A program made the translations under genes and the position numbers. The notes beneath the pieces were generated by a model, which worked only from the letters and a program-made list of their open reading frames with translations, made no database searches and had not been told where the DNA came from. Shown here one piece after another: positions 32,418 to 42,016 of a stretch of DNA of 64,000 nt. How positions within the stretch are numbered: position 1 is the first letter of the stretch; the number at the start of each line of letters is the position of its first letter. Source of the DNA: Brevibacillus_H sp049846925 (GTDB taxonomy: Bacteria > Bacillota > Bacilli > Brevibacillales > Brevibacillaceae); contig NZ_JBNCMT010000004.1 of the NCBI RefSeq assembly GCF_049846925.1, forward strand, positions 124,001-188,000. The letters are read 5' to 3'.

Positions 32418-34058
32418 TTACTTCATTTCAATTCGCTTCAAGTCTGGACGTCCAAGTGCATCGATGTGGATACCTTTTTTCACATTATCTCCCTGTACCC
32501 ATGCACGAGTGTACGCATAGATAGGAGCAACCGGCATTTCATCCATAAAAATGGCTTCCGCCTCTACTAGAAGCTGTTTGCGTTTCTCCGGATCTGTCTC
32601 TTTGGTTGATTGGATCAGCAATTCCTTGTACTTCGGATGTTCCCAGTTGGTATCGTTATTGCCGCCCTCTTTATCACGGAACGCTTCCATGAAGTTAATC
32701 GGGTCATTGAAATCGGCGACCCAACCCATGCGTCCCACTTGATAATTCCCTTGATGCAGCTTCTCGAGATACACCTTCATCTCCGTATTTTCGATCTTCA
32801 CATCGGCTCCAAGATCTTTTCTCCAGGAATCCTGAATCGCTTCAGCAATTTTTTTGTGGCTTTCAGACGTATTGAAAGAGATCGTGATCGGAGGAAGCTT
32901 TGCCATTCCCAATTCTTTCAAGCCTTCATCTAACAGCTTTTTGGCTGTATCCACATCATGATCCTTGAAATAACCGTCTGGCTTCAGTGCCATGGATGGC
33001 GGCAGCATGCTTAAAGCAGGAACCTGTTCGGCTTGCAAAATGTTATCGATGATCGTTTGACGGTTAATGGCGTAGGCGAACGCTTTGCGAATTTTGGCAT
33101 TGTTAAATGGCGGCTGCTCTACGTTGAACTTATACCAGTAAAGCGTTGCTACCGGCTTGGTTTGCAGCTTTCCTGACTCCTTCAAAGCTGGCATCGCATC
33201 AATCGGCAGGCTGCTGTTCGGACTGCCCGCCCAGTCGAGCTCTCCGTTATCAAACATGGACAACTCCGTATTTTCATCCTCGATCATAGCAAGTTCTACT
33301 TTATCGACTTTTACTTCTTCTTTATCCCAGTAGTTTTCATTCTTCTCTAGGACGATTTTGTTTTTATGCTCCCAAGCAACCATTTTGAAAGGGCCGTTGC
33401 TTACATACGTTTTAGCCTCTTGTGCCCAGTCTTTATTGGCCTCAACCACTTTTTTATTTACAGGCATGTAGGTATAGAAACAGGTCAGCTCCAGGAAAAA
33501 CGGAGTTGGATTCTCCAATTTTACTTCGAGTGTCTTGTCATCCAGCGCTTTAACTCCTACCTGGTCTTCCTTGGTTTTTCCTTCATTGAATGCTTGACCG
33601 TTCTTAATATAGTAGAGCTGATAGGCGTAGTTGGACGCCGTTTTCGGGTCAAGTGCTCGCTTCCAGGCGAATTCAAAATCAGCAGCAGTTACAGGATCGC
33701 CGTTACTCCATTTCGACTCACGAAGATGGAAGGTGTAGGTAAGTCCATCTTCAGAAACGTCCACCTTCTCGGCAACTGCTTCATGCGGGAGATCATCCTC
33801 CCCTTTTCTCATCAAACCATCAAAAACGGATGAAATTACAAGGCCAGATGTACTGTCTTCTGCAATACCCGGATCAGCAGTAGAAGGCTCCGAGTGGATA
33901 TTCATGCGGAAAACTTTGGGACCTTTGCTTTCTGTTGCTGCTGGTGCGCTGCTGTTTTGCTCACTGCCTGCAGGTGTTGAAGAACTGCTGCCACATCCAG
34001 CCAAAGCCGAGCCGAGCAGAACGACGGAGCTGACTAGTGCAAATATACTTTTTTTCAT
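32418..34058 (-). CDS. OppA-like oligopeptide-binding lipoprotein
   Basis: 546 residues: lipoprotein signal with lipobox LAGC21, then a Ser/Thr/Ala-rich linker and an SBP_bac_5 fold (RMNIHSEPSTADPGIAEDSTS, YTFHLRESKWSNGDPVTAADFEFAWKRALDP, AYAINRQ, KLHQGNYQVGRMGWVADFNDP). It binds peptides outside the cell for an Opp-type ABC permease, but no permease genes adjoin it, so it is an orphan that shares a permease encoded elsewhere. A decayed paralogue is at 49698-50308. RBS AGAGGGGGAAT. Confidence 0.93.
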   Translation of the reverse strand: MKKSIFALVSSVVLLGSALAGCGSSSSTPAGSEQNSSAPAATESKGPKVFRMNIHSEPSTADPGIAEDSTSGLVISSVFDGLMRKGEDDLPHEAVAEKVDVSEDGLTYTFHLRESKWSNGDPVTAADFEFAWKRALDPKTASNYAYQLYYIKNGQAFNEGKTKEDQVGVKALDDKTLEVKLENPTPFFLELTCFYTYMPVNKKVVEANKDWAQEAKTYVSNGPFKMVAWEHKNKIVLEKNENYWDKEEVKVDKVELAMIEDENTELSMFDNGELDWAGSPNSSLPIDAMPALKESGKLQTKPVATLYWYKFNVEQPPFNNAKIRKAFAYAINRQTIIDNILQAEQVPALSMLPPSMALKPDGYFKDHDVDTAKKLLDEGLKELGMAKLPPITISFNTSESHKKIAEAIQDSWRKDLGADVKIENTEMKVYLEKLHQGNYQVGRMGWVADFNDPINFMEAFRDKEGGNNDTNWEHPKYKELLIQSTKETDPEKRKQLLVEAEAIFMDEMPVAPIYAYTRAWVQGDNVKKGIHIDALGRPDLKRIEMK

Positions 34059-34180
34059 TTTCTATTCCCCCTCTATAGTTCACACTTTATCAGAATTGCC
34101 TTTTTATATTCATTTATCAGATTATTAAACTTAATTGTGTTTTCTAAACTGTCTGATAACGCCATCTTTTAGTTACAACA

Positions 34181-34217
34181 AAAAAACCACTTCATTATCA
34201 GCATGAACTGGTTTTAA
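34181..34217. terminator. Terminator of mtaD
   Basis: AAAACCAGTTCAT / ATGAAGTGGTTTTTTTG on the minus strand (34215-34181). The 137 bp between it and mtaD (34218-34354) is AT-rich and I see nothing in it. Confidence 0.75.
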
Positions 34218-34354
34218 ATTTACTTAAATTGAATTTCACACCTGTTACCCTACTCTCTTGTTTATGTGATAAATAAACAAGTATTAATGAACAATCAATT
34301 ATATTTATGCAAATTGACTGATATTTTACAAAAATATAGAAAACGTTTACAAAG

Positions 34355-35683
34355 CTAAATTCCCTCGACAATCCGCTTCGCACGAGCAGTTGCTTCGAAC
34401 AGGATCCTCTCTTTATCGACCAGGAGCATTTCTTTCTGATGCATGAGCCATTGTCCATTTACCATTACGCTTTCCACATCTGAGCCCTTCGCAGCGTATG
34501 CCAACAGATTAGCGATATCATGCTGCGGCAACAAATGCGCACAATCCGGGTTGATCACAATCAGATCGGCAGACTTGCCTCTCTCCAGACTTCCTGTGAT
34601 AGACCCCATATCGAGAATTGTTGCCCCTTGTTGGGTTGCCATCGTCAGCACCCTTCTTGCGGACAGCCGGGTTGGGTCACGGAATATTACCTTCTGCATC
34701 CAGCTTGCCGCCTGCATTGTCAGAAACATATCCAGAGACGATGCACTGCCTGCTCCATCCGTTCCCAAGCCGACTGTAACACCCTTTGCAATCATCTGTT
34801 CGATCGGAGCAATACCGCATCCAAGCTTGAAATTGCTGACCGGATTATGTGCTACTCCCCCCTGGATGTTCCCTAAGAGAGCAATATCTTCCTCATCCAG
34901 ATGAACGGCATGCGCCAACAGAATCGGGTGCCCGTCCAGTAATCCGCACTGCTCCAGGTAACGGGTAGGCGTACATTGATAACGTTCCCGGATCTTGTGC
35001 CACTCTTCTTCTGTTTCTGCCAGATGAATATGGATCGGGATGTTTTTCTCTTTTGCCAGGCCTCGAATCATCCGAAGCGACTCAGGCGGACACGTAAAAG
35101 GTGCGTGCGGCCCAAGCATGACCTGGATTCGCCCATCCGCCTTCCCATGCCATGTTTCGAACAAGGAAAGTGCTTCATTCAACCTGCGCCCGCCATCATC
35201 CTCCAAAAACACCATACCTCTGCAAAGAGAAGCTCTCATTCCCGCTTCCTCTACTGCCGCTGCCACCCTGTCCATCTCGACATACATATCGGCAAATGTG
35301 GTCGTCCCGGACTGAACCATCTCCAGCATCGCCAGTTGTGTTCCCCAGTAGATATCATCCGGCGTCATTTTCTCCTCTGCCGGCAGCATCTTCTGGCTCA
35401 GCCATTCCATCAAACGCTTGTCGTCACTGAAGCAACGTAACAGACTCATTCCTGCATGATTATGCGTATTTACGAAGCCGGGTAGAACCCATTTACCTCT
35501 TGCTGAAACAATCTCCACGTTTGCCTCATCATCTGATTGCAGCATCTCCTTGAGATTGGTACCAATTTCCATGATCTTGCCATCTTCTACGAGGATGTCC
35601 ATCGTCGGGAAATGAATGGAATCGCCTGCCCCCTGCATCACCGCCCCATCACAGATCAATGTACGCTTTACCTGATTCATCAT
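34355..35683 (-). CDS. mtaD: 5'-methylthioadenosine / S-adenosylhomocysteine deaminase
   Basis: 442 residues of the amidohydrolase superfamily. Metal-site motifs in order: PGFVNTHNHAGMSL (HxH), GPHAPFTCP, IHIHLAETEEE, LLAHAVHL and GLGTDGAGSAS. That set, plus ERGKSADLIVI near the end, matches MtaD/SAH deaminase proteins (TrzN/AtzB-like). It deaminates MTA or SAH to the inosine derivatives in methionine-salvage pathways. Two adjacent ATG codons follow GGAGAGAATGCA; the first is used here. Monocistronic, divergent from corA. Confidence 0.9.
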   Translation of the reverse strand: MMNQVKRTLICDGAVMQGAGDSIHFPTMDILVEDGKIMEIGTNLKEMLQSDDEANVEIVSARGKWVLPGFVNTHNHAGMSLLRCFSDDKRLMEWLSQKMLPAEEKMTPDDIYWGTQLAMLEMVQSGTTTFADMYVEMDRVAAAVEEAGMRASLCRGMVFLEDDGGRRLNEALSLFETWHGKADGRIQVMLGPHAPFTCPPESLRMIRGLAKEKNIPIHIHLAETEEEWHKIRERYQCTPTRYLEQCGLLDGHPILLAHAVHLDEEDIALLGNIQGGVAHNPVSNFKLGCGIAPIEQMIAKGVTVGLGTDGAGSASSLDMFLTMQAASWMQKVIFRDPTRLSARRVLTMATQQGATILDMGSITGSLERGKSADLIVINPDCAHLLPQHDIANLLAYAAKGSDVESVMVNGQWLMHQKEMLLVDKERILFEATARAKRIVEGI

Positions 35684-35756
35684 TGCATTCTCTCCTCATT
35701 ATCAAAAGTTTAGGTATAGAATGAGGCTTGACGCAACGAGAAGGTCAAGTATTTAT

Positions 35757-35778
35757 TTATGGCAGCAAATGGTATACT
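35757..35778 (+). promoter_or_regulatory. corA promoter with extended -10
   Basis: TGGTATACT at 35770-35778: an extended -10 (TG-N-TATACT). The -35 region (TATTTA, 17 bp upstream) is weak, as usual for extended -10 promoters. No M-box-like riboswitch was seen between it and the start. Confidence 0.45.
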
Positions 35779-35817
35779 ATATCTGGGTTTTCCCTAGAGA
35801 GGAGAGCATTTTTCCAG

Positions 35818-36753
35818 ATGAGAATCAGACTTGTTCAGGATGGTCGAATGCATGAAATAGAAGATGTGGAAGAAACACAAACTGCGCCGCCATTCGGATT
35901 TTACTGGATTCAAGCCAGTCTGTTTGATCTGGATGAATTGCAACGTATCTTTGGCTTTCACGATCTAGCCATTGAAGACTGTATAGATGAAGAAGAACAG
36001 CGTCCCAAACTGGAGGTTTATCAGGATCATTATTTTATCGTCATTAATAGTGTAGAGTTCATCAATCAGGATATTCATCTTCGAGAAGTGAACATCTTCA
36101 TCGGTCCGCATTATATCGTCACGGTGACCAAACATCCTGTCAGAGAGATTCATGAAATTGAACATATTATTCGGGAAGAAGAACTCAAAACCGCTGACTT
36201 CATGCTATACCACTTTATCGATAAAATTGTGGAAAATTACTTTCAGGTCATTGACGATATCGAAGACCTGATCGAGCAGTTAGAGGATCGAATCCTGATG
36301 AAAACCGAAAAGTCACAGTTGAATGAAATCATTGGACTGCGTAGTGAGATCCTGTATGCCAAGAAAATGCTTGGCCCACAACGTGACTTGATCGCCGCTT
36401 TAAATAAAAAAGATCTTGCTCTCATCGATGATCATTTGCAAAAGTACTTTGGCGATGTCTACGAAAACTCCGTGAAAATCGTAGAGAGCTTCGATACCTT
36501 TCGCGACTTGATGGGCAACTTGCGTGAGGCTTATCAGGCAGCATTGGCGAATCGAGCAAACGAAACGATGCGGGTATTTACAGCCCTTACGACGATCTTC
36601 ATGCCACTTACTATTGTGACAGGCATCTATGGGATGAATTTCGACAACATGCCTGAACTCCGCTCACCATCCGGCTACTATGTGGTGCTCGGGATCATGG
36701 CTACACTTGGGATTGGTATGTATATCACTTTCAAGAAAAAGGACTGGTTGTAA
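35818..36753 (+). CDS. corA: CorA-family magnesium/divalent cation transporter
   Basis: 311 residues from ATG 35818; GGAGAG lies upstream though spacing is long (about 13 bp). A large cytoplasmic alpha/beta funnel domain is followed by two C-terminal membrane helices. The selectivity signature YGMNFDNMPE (GMN) lies between them, with the basic C-terminus KKKDW. CorA forms pentameric channels for Mg2+ (or Co2+/Ni2+). Length agrees with the family (about 310-320). Monocistronic. Confidence 0.93.
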   Translation: MRIRLVQDGRMHEIEDVEETQTAPPFGFYWIQASLFDLDELQRIFGFHDLAIEDCIDEEEQRPKLEVYQDHYFIVINSVEFINQDIHLREVNIFIGPHYIVTVTKHPVREIHEIEHIIREEELKTADFMLYHFIDKIVENYFQVIDDIEDLIEQLEDRILMKTEKSQLNEIIGLRSEILYAKKMLGPQRDLIAALNKKDLALIDDHLQKYFGDVYENSVKIVESFDTFRDLMGNLREAYQAALANRANETMRVFTALTTIFMPLTIVTGIYGMNFDNMPELRSPSGYYVVLGIMATLGIGMYITFKKKDWL

Positions 36754-36773
36754 TTTCTTGACAATTTAATGAA

Positions 36774-36796
36774 CCGTGATCAAAAATTGACCACGG
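36774..36796. terminator. Stem-loop between convergent corA and the symporter gene
   Basis: CCGTGaTCAA / TTGAcCACGG with a 3-nt loop and one mismatch. No long T-run on either side, so termination is only possible, not certain. Confidence 0.4.
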
Positions 36797-36821
36797 CAAG
36801 TGCTTTCATATTATCATATCT

Positions 36822-38391
36822 TTATGCAGCCTCTGAGCTCTTGGAATGCACCCTCTTCATGAACTCATTCACATCTGCTGGAACTTTCCGATCCAACTTA
36901 GAGACGATCCAAACTGTCAAGAAACCAATAGGAACAGTGATAATTCCCGGAGATTTGAATTGGAGGTATTCCGGTAGTGTCTTGGCAAGAAGAATCATAT
37001 ACATTGACACCAACAAGCCAACAACCAGACCAGCAATTGCCCCCTTCTCAGTCATTCCTCGCCACCAGATGCCCAAGATGAAAATTGGCGTGAATGTACT
37101 TGCAGCCACTGTAAAGGCCAGAGCTACAAGATGTCCAATGGACGCTCCTTTCACCATGAGCCCGAGAATCCCATAAAGGATACCAAGAATGAACGATTGC
37201 AACTTTACCAGCTATGACATGCTCCCGCTCCGTAATTTTTTTACGGAATACTGTGGCATATAAGTCGTGAGCCAGAGCTCCTGAACTTGCGATGAATAGA
37301 CCGGACAGGTTGGAGAAGATCGCTGCGAATGCACCTGCTATAACCAAACCAAGCAACCATTTGCCGCCCAGTACCTGTGCAGTAGAAGGTATAACCATGT
37401 TGTCTCCACCTGTGATCAAATCTTTCATTACCTGTGGTTCTGCTGTGCCACTAAGGAAGATTGATCGTCCAACAACGCCTAAATAAACTGCGAAAAAGAA
37501 GAACAAGCTGGCAATTCCAATCGCCATCAAAGCGGAGCGGCGAGCAGCTTTTGCACTCGGATTGGTATAAAAACGAAGCAGGATGTGCGGCAATCCAATG
37601 GTTCCGAATGCCAATCCTATTGTCATCGATAATGTTTGAATAAAGTTAGGGAAGAAATTACCTGTCCCCGTCCACTTCTCGCCATCGAACACAACATCTT
37701 TGGAATCTTGTGCGAACTGAGCCGTATTGGCAACCGTGCCTGAAAAATCATTAATCGCTGCCAGAATTTTGTGATAGTGCAGGCCACCATAAATCGCTGC
37801 TGCCACCATGAGAATAAATGCGCCTAAACGAATCCATAATTCCAGCGCTTGGTTGATGGTAGTCCCTTTCATCCCACCAACACCTACATAGAAGATCATC
37901 ACCGTACAGGTAAAGATAATGCCAAATTCATAACTTGTACCAAAGAACATGCTCATAATCTGGGCTGCGCCTAACAATTGAGGCGCAGCATAAAATCCAG
38001 ATATGGAGAGAACAACCGCCACTGCTACAATGCGCGCCCTTTTGCTATGAAATCGATAGGCTAGGAAATCTGCAACGGTATATGCTCCGAACCGTCGAAG
38101 TGGTCCGGCTACAAAGATAGCCAGAAGAGTCAACCCGATCGAAAAACAGAAAGCATAGTAGGCACCGTCATATCCAAGCTTGTAAGTCAATCCGGCAATC
38201 CCAAGAAATGTTGCTGCACTCAGATAGTCACCACCAATTGCAGAGCCGTTCGTAAACCAGCCAAAGCTTCGGCCTCCGACAAAATAATCAGATGCTGTGG
38301 TATTGCGCTTGGTCATGTACGTAATCCAGACAATTGTACCCATCAGAATGATTGTAAACAGAATCTTTGGTTCCAAGATCGCTTGAATCAT
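36822..38391 (-). pseudogene. actP: Sodium:solute (acetate-type) symporter with a single frameshift
   Basis: Two overlapping frames make one solute:sodium symporter. The first (38391 to about 37200) has about ten membrane helices with SDYFVGGRSFGWFTNGSAIGGDYLSAATFLG, typical of ActP/MctC/YwcA acetate/pyruvate permeases. Near 37195-37202 the frame changes: the first frame leaves membrane-like sequence after REHVIAGKVA, whereas the other continues FILGILYGILGLMVKGASIGHLVALAFTVA to the stop at 36822. One extra A (GCA-A-TCG) explains it. Either a true inactivation, slippage or a sequencing error. Followed by no clear terminator. Operon with the upstream DUF485 gene (4-bp overlap). Confidence 0.85.
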
Positions 38392-38753
38392 CCAACCTGT
38401 CTCCCTTCCGTCTCTATCTTGGAGTTATTGGCGGAGTCATTTCTCTGTAACCGTTTTTCGTATGAGAAGATATTGATGCAGGCAATGACAAATGCCATTA
38501 GCATCGCCAAAATACCGGTAAAAAACCATGCGTAGGTCATACCACCCCACATACGAGAAAACATGAAATCACCCGCAAACCAATTCAAAACAGGCATGGC
38601 AAAAATGAAGGTAAAATAAATAAGAGTTAATTTGAGGCCGTTACCCAGTTCTTCTTTCATCGTTTTTCCTGTCTCTTGGTCTAGCGGTTTCAGTTGATCA
38701 ATGTCTACTTTATCAGCAGCAATGTACCCATATTCTGTGAATTCACCAGCCAT
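38388..38753 (-). CDS. DUF485 membrane protein (symporter partner)
   Basis: 121 residues from the ATG at 38753, 9 bp after GAGGGGG (an ATG at 38759 is too close). Two membrane helices (about 45-65 and 78-102) with MPVLNWFAGDFMF between, as in the YjcH/YwcB family. These small proteins are nearly always encoded just before ActP-type symporters, as here (start of the symporter overlaps the stop). Precise role unknown. Confidence 0.9.
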   Translation of the reverse strand: MAGEFTEYGYIAADKVDIDQLKPLDQETGKTMKEELGNGLKLTLIYFTFIFAMPVLNWFAGDFMFSRMWGGMTYAWFFTGILAMLMAFVIACINIFSYEKRLQRNDSANNSKIETEGRQVG

Positions 38754-38781
38754 TATCATGTCCCCCTCTGATTGTTAATAG

Positions 38782-38798
38782 TGAAAACGATATTTTCA
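38782..38798. promoter_or_regulatory. cre-like palindrome upstream of the symporter operon
   Basis: TGAAAACGATATTTTCA, a 17-bp palindrome-like site 29 bp before the DUF485 start. It resembles a CcpA cre box (TGNAANCGNWNNCW) but deviates at the 3' half. Catabolite control of acetate uptake would make sense; low confidence. Confidence 0.35.
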
Positions 38799-38917
38799 TC
38801 CCCCTTTTTGAGCTGATAAGGTTACACTGATTTTACAGAAATAAGGATCTCAATACCTTATAATAAATTGTCCGAAATGTATAAATTTTTACACTATTTA
38901 CGTTAGGGGTTTCTTAT

Positions 38918-40084
38918 ATGATTACTATCGATTCATCCACCCAACGAGAATCTATCAATTCCTGGATAGTCGAGTGCCTTGCTTCCGAACAGCATCGCCA
39001 GAACACCACTAACATTTGGCTAGTTGAAGTAAATAAATTATTCGATTGGTTAAAAATATATCGACTGCAAAAGAAACACCCAGAAATCAAAATTATCCCT
39101 TTGATTGACAGCTCTTTAGGAACCTCCGTACAATTGGTTTCCCATCTGAACCTGCCATACTTTCTCATGAAACCTGTCAAAAAACGAACCTTTTTACGTA
39201 CGGTAAAACAAGCCATTGAATCGATCAACCAAGATGACACCACACATAAAGACTATATTCGAGAATCTTTTTTACGAAGGCTGCTATGTGGAGATATGAT
39301 TTCTAGCAGTGAACTGATTTCATCAGAAACTCTTTTTCCTGATAAAGTCTTTCCCAACGTTGTTTATTTTTTGCAAGGATTTATTCACCGACTCAATGAG
39401 TGTGAAGTAGACCGCATTGCAATGGCTCCCATGCTGATCCAAAAGTTGCTAAGGGAAAAGCTAAGCCCAATTTTGAAAACAGTTTATTTTATACCATTTC
39501 ATAACCACTTGACTATATTATCGAATGTACCTCACACCTACATCTCTTTACGTGACTGGACTGAGTTGACTGACACTTTGTTAACTGCAATGGAGCAATT
39601 AAAAAATGATCACAGCATCTACACCTACATCGGAGTAGGGTCAGTCGTCAAAGAGCCCAATTCCCTGCACACTTCCTATTTGCATGCACGTAAAGCTAGG
39701 CACACTCCCCCATCACGCACAATGACATTGCGTTTTTTTGAAGAAGTAAGCAAGGATGTAAGCTTGCAAAAATGTTTCTCTTTTATTGGTCACCATTTCA
39801 ATGAAGACCTGTCTATTGGCGTTGTAGCTAACCACTCCAATTTGAGTTACAACTATTTCAGTCGATTGTTCAAGAAAGAAACAGGTATGTCTTGTGTTGA
39901 TTATGTTACGTTTATCCGTTTGCAACGAGCAGTCTGGATGCTCCGCCACTCCGACAAAACAATTGAACAAATCGCAGAAGAAACAGGTTTCAATACTCCC
40001 AACTATTTTAGTGCTATCTTTAAAAAGCATGTGGGGCTTTCACCAAGTGAATACCGGACAACACGTGAGATATTTTTCAGATAA
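38918..40084 (+). CDS. AraC-family regulator with degenerate receiver domain
   Basis: 388 residues. The N-terminal 105 look like a response-regulator receiver (IKIIPLIDSSLG, LNLPYFLMKPVKKRTFLRTVKQAIESI keeps the K-P of the fold), but the acidic pocket and phospho-acceptor Asp are not evident, so it is probably not phosphorylated. A central domain (120-270) resembles the YesN/YtdP linker region. C-terminal two HTH motifs are classical AraC (EDLSIGVVANHSNLSYNYFSRLFKKETG, IEQIAEETGFNTPNYFSAIFKKHVGLSPSEYR). Divergent from the symporter operon, its likely target. Start 38918 follows TTAGGGG. Confidence 0.88.
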   Translation: MITIDSSTQRESINSWIVECLASEQHRQNTTNIWLVEVNKLFDWLKIYRLQKKHPEIKIIPLIDSSLGTSVQLVSHLNLPYFLMKPVKKRTFLRTVKQAIESINQDDTTHKDYIRESFLRRLLCGDMISSSELISSETLFPDKVFPNVVYFLQGFIHRLNECEVDRIAMAPMLIQKLLREKLSPILKTVYFIPFHNHLTILSNVPHTYISLRDWTELTDTLLTAMEQLKNDHSIYTYIGVGSVVKEPNSLHTSYLHARKARHTPPSRTMTLRFFEEVSKDVSLQKCFSFIGHHFNEDLSIGVVANHSNLSYNYFSRLFKKETGMSCVDYVTFIRLQRAVWMLRHSDKTIEQIAEETGFNTPNYFSAIFKKHVGLSPSEYRTTREIFFR

Positions 40085-40160
40085 GAAAAACGTTGTCCCT
40101 TTCAGGTCTCCCTGACAGCTTGCAATGATGCTAAACTGTCCGACTTTTCTTATCCTCAGG

Positions 40161-40213
40161 AAGTAGTCAAACACGTTGCAGCCTCTTATGTGTCGCTGGT
40201 TGACTACTTTTTC
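40161..40213 (+). terminator. Terminator of the AraC-type regulator gene
   Basis: AAGTAGTCAA / TTGACTACTTTTT with a 29-nt interior that can form CACG/GTGT pairs. The 40085-40411 stretch has no gene: it holds this hairpin, an inverted repeat (40294-40333) and the HD-GYP terminator. Confidence 0.65.
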
Positions 40214-40293
40214 CCTGATGATTGCCAAAAGTCTTAGCTGCGCTGCCAAAGTCGCTTGAAAAGGACAATCATTTTTCTTGAATACTAATGGAA

Positions 40294-40333
40294 AAAGTAT
40301 AAATACTTTACTACCTTAAAGTGTTTATACTTT
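40294..40333. repeat. 16-bp inverted repeat, function unknown
   Basis: AAAGTATAAATACTTT and AAAGTGTTTATACTTT separated by 8 bp; each half is itself near-palindromic. AT-rich, no T-tail. Could be a double operator or cruciform. Confidence 0.5.
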
Positions 40334-40343
40334 CCGATACTAT

Positions 40344-40388
40344 AAAAAAGAGTCGGTACAGTTCTTCTTTAAGAACCATTCCGACTCT
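40344..40388 (-). terminator. Terminator of the HD-GYP gene
   Basis: GAGTCGG..GTTCTT / AAGAAC..CCGACTC, followed on the minus strand by TTTTTTATAG. Confidence 0.85.
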
Positions 40389-40411
40389 ATTAAATGATTG
40401 ATTTTGCAAAA

Positions 40412-41506
40412 CTACATGATCAAATCACAAGATTCAATAAATATATTTAACCGTTTTGACAAGTCGATTTCAAATGGCACGGAGATGTTGTTCCCTTTCT
40501 CATCTGTCAATATCCGCACGATTGGTCTGCTTGGCGCTCCCCGATTGTAGTCGATCACTACACCTTCTTCACCTGTGTTCAGAGTAACTCCGAGTCCAAT
40601 CGGATAGAGTGCAATCGAATCCCGAAACGCTTGTACATTGTCTTTTATGTACAGCTTGTCCACACCGGAATAAAGGATCTCCATCGCCTGATGCGGCAAC
40701 ATGGCTCTTCGATAGACACGATGCGTCGTCAGTGCGTCAAAAACATCGCCGACTGCTAAAATTTTTGCGTAACGGTGAATATCCTTTTCCTTCAACTGGC
40801 GTGGATAACCGGAACCATCCAACCGTTCATGATGCTGGTAGGCACAGTGAGCAGCCAACAGTGGAATATCATCTTGTCTGCGCAATATTTCAAACCCGAT
40901 TTCCGTATGTTTCTTGATCTCATTGAACTCTTCATCAGAAAGCCTGCCAGGCTTCTGCAAAATCTCTAACGGAATCATCATTTTTCCTATATCATGAAGC
41001 AGGGCTCCCAATCCAAGCTCGACGAGTTCCTTTTCATTTAACTGTAGCTGTAGCCCGACGGCGGTTGAATATAGTGCCACGTTAAATGAGTGTTGGAAGA
41101 TATAGTGATCTGTTCCACACACACTCCCGAGCAAACTCATCGCATTGCGGTTGGCCTTCAGCTCGTCAATGACTGAATTCATGACCTGACGAAACTGTTT
41201 GCCTAATTGTTTATTTTGAATAAACTTCTGTGTTCGCTGTGGTTCGTCATGAAAGGTCTTGAATGTTTCGTTAATCGTTTTCATGGCTTCTTTTCTGGTA
41301 GCTTCACTAATGACATCTTCCACAACAATATCCGCTGTCCGTTCATCATGAATATAAACGGCAGTCACATTATAAGACTGAAGTCTGTCCAGCATCCGTT
41401 GGTTCAGTTCAACGCCTTCACCAACGAGCACAACACCACTATCGGAGTATATGGTTTTTGCCAGCCGTTGTCCTGGCAAGCATTTAGATAGTGAAATGAG
41501 TCGCAT
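40412..41506 (-). CDS. HD-GYP domain protein (probable cyclic-di-GMP phosphodiesterase)
   Basis: 364 residues. An N-terminal alpha/beta segment (GQRLAKTIYSDSGVVLVGEGVELNQRMLDRLQSYNVTAVYIHD in pieces) is typical of DUF3391-like HD-GYP leaders. The HD-GYP core follows: HSFNVALYS, LLHDIGKMMIP, KKHTEIGFEIL, HHERLDGSGYP and GDVFDALTTHRVYR. All metal ligands and the GYP triplet are intact, so phosphodiesterase activity on c-di-GMP is likely. A C-terminal small beta domain (GEEGVVIDYNRGAPSRPIVRIL) follows. RBS AAAGGTGAG. Monocistronic. Confidence 0.92.
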   Translation of the reverse strand: MRLISLSKCLPGQRLAKTIYSDSGVVLVGEGVELNQRMLDRLQSYNVTAVYIHDERTADIVVEDVISEATRKEAMKTINETFKTFHDEPQRTQKFIQNKQLGKQFRQVMNSVIDELKANRNAMSLLGSVCGTDHYIFQHSFNVALYSTAVGLQLQLNEKELVELGLGALLHDIGKMMIPLEILQKPGRLSDEEFNEIKKHTEIGFEILRRQDDIPLLAAHCAYQHHERLDGSGYPRQLKEKDIHRYAKILAVGDVFDALTTHRVYRRAMLPHQAMEILYSGVDKLYIKDNVQAFRDSIALYPIGLGVTLNTGEEGVVIDYNRGAPSRPIVRILTDEKGNNISVPFEIDLSKRLNIFIESCDLIM

Positions 41507-41589
41507 AATTTCAACTCACCTTTCTGAGAAGTACATTCGTAGATGAAAACACCGCAGGGAATTTTCGTAATTTCTCTACTCTATAATAG

Positions 41590-41623
41590 TAAAAATAGAG
41601 CACCCATGTAAATGGATGCTCTA
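41590..41623 (-). terminator. Terminator of the yun cluster
   Basis: TAGAGCATCCAT / ATGGGTGCTCTA (one G.U) with a GTAA-type loop, followed by TTTTTAC on the minus strand. The yunC stop codon is part of the stem. Confidence 0.88.
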
Positions 41624-41923
41624 CAACATTTTCCTTATCGCTTCTCTTCCGGTTGTTCCGACCGTAATTCCCATGCTCTCGGCCGTTGTTGTAACGGATT
41701 CCAATGGTGCATCCAATAACTGCTGAATCGTTTTGACTCCAACCGCTCTTCCCGCAATAATTTCTCGGTCGGCTAACTTCTGATTCAGTAAGCTTACATC
41801 CAATGCACCACACATGATATAACCCTTATCCGTAGTTACAGCCAGTAATGTCGTCTTAGGTAAGCGAACGGTAACTGCTACAGCAGATCCTTCTTCAAAA
41901 TGCAACGGTTGTACTTCAATCAT
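41621..41923 (-). CDS. yunC: YunC-like DUF1805 protein
   Basis: 100 residues, RBS GGAGGGATTGGC. The product (MIEVQPLHFEEGSAVAVTV, LLAVTTDKGYIMCGALDVSLLNQKL, EIIAGRAVGVKTIQQLLDAPLESVT) is the small alpha/beta DUF1805 fold. It is the last gene of a cluster that matches B. subtilis yunC-D-E-F in gene content. Function unknown. Confidence 0.9.
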   Translation of the reverse strand: MIEVQPLHFEEGSAVAVTVRLPKTTLLAVTTDKGYIMCGALDVSLLNQKLADREIIAGRAVGVKTIQQLLDAPLESVTTTAESMGITVGTTGREAIRKML

Positions 41924-42016
41924 GCCAATCCCTCCTTACCCCTCTTCATTACTCTATGTAAACGCACAGGTAAATGTGAGTTAACCTCGTTAAGAGGAAG
42001 TTCTAAAACCGACACT

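Noticed and set aside
35690..35817. Mg2+ riboswitch upstream of corA
   Set aside because: The leader is too short and no M-box or ykoK-like structure is seen.
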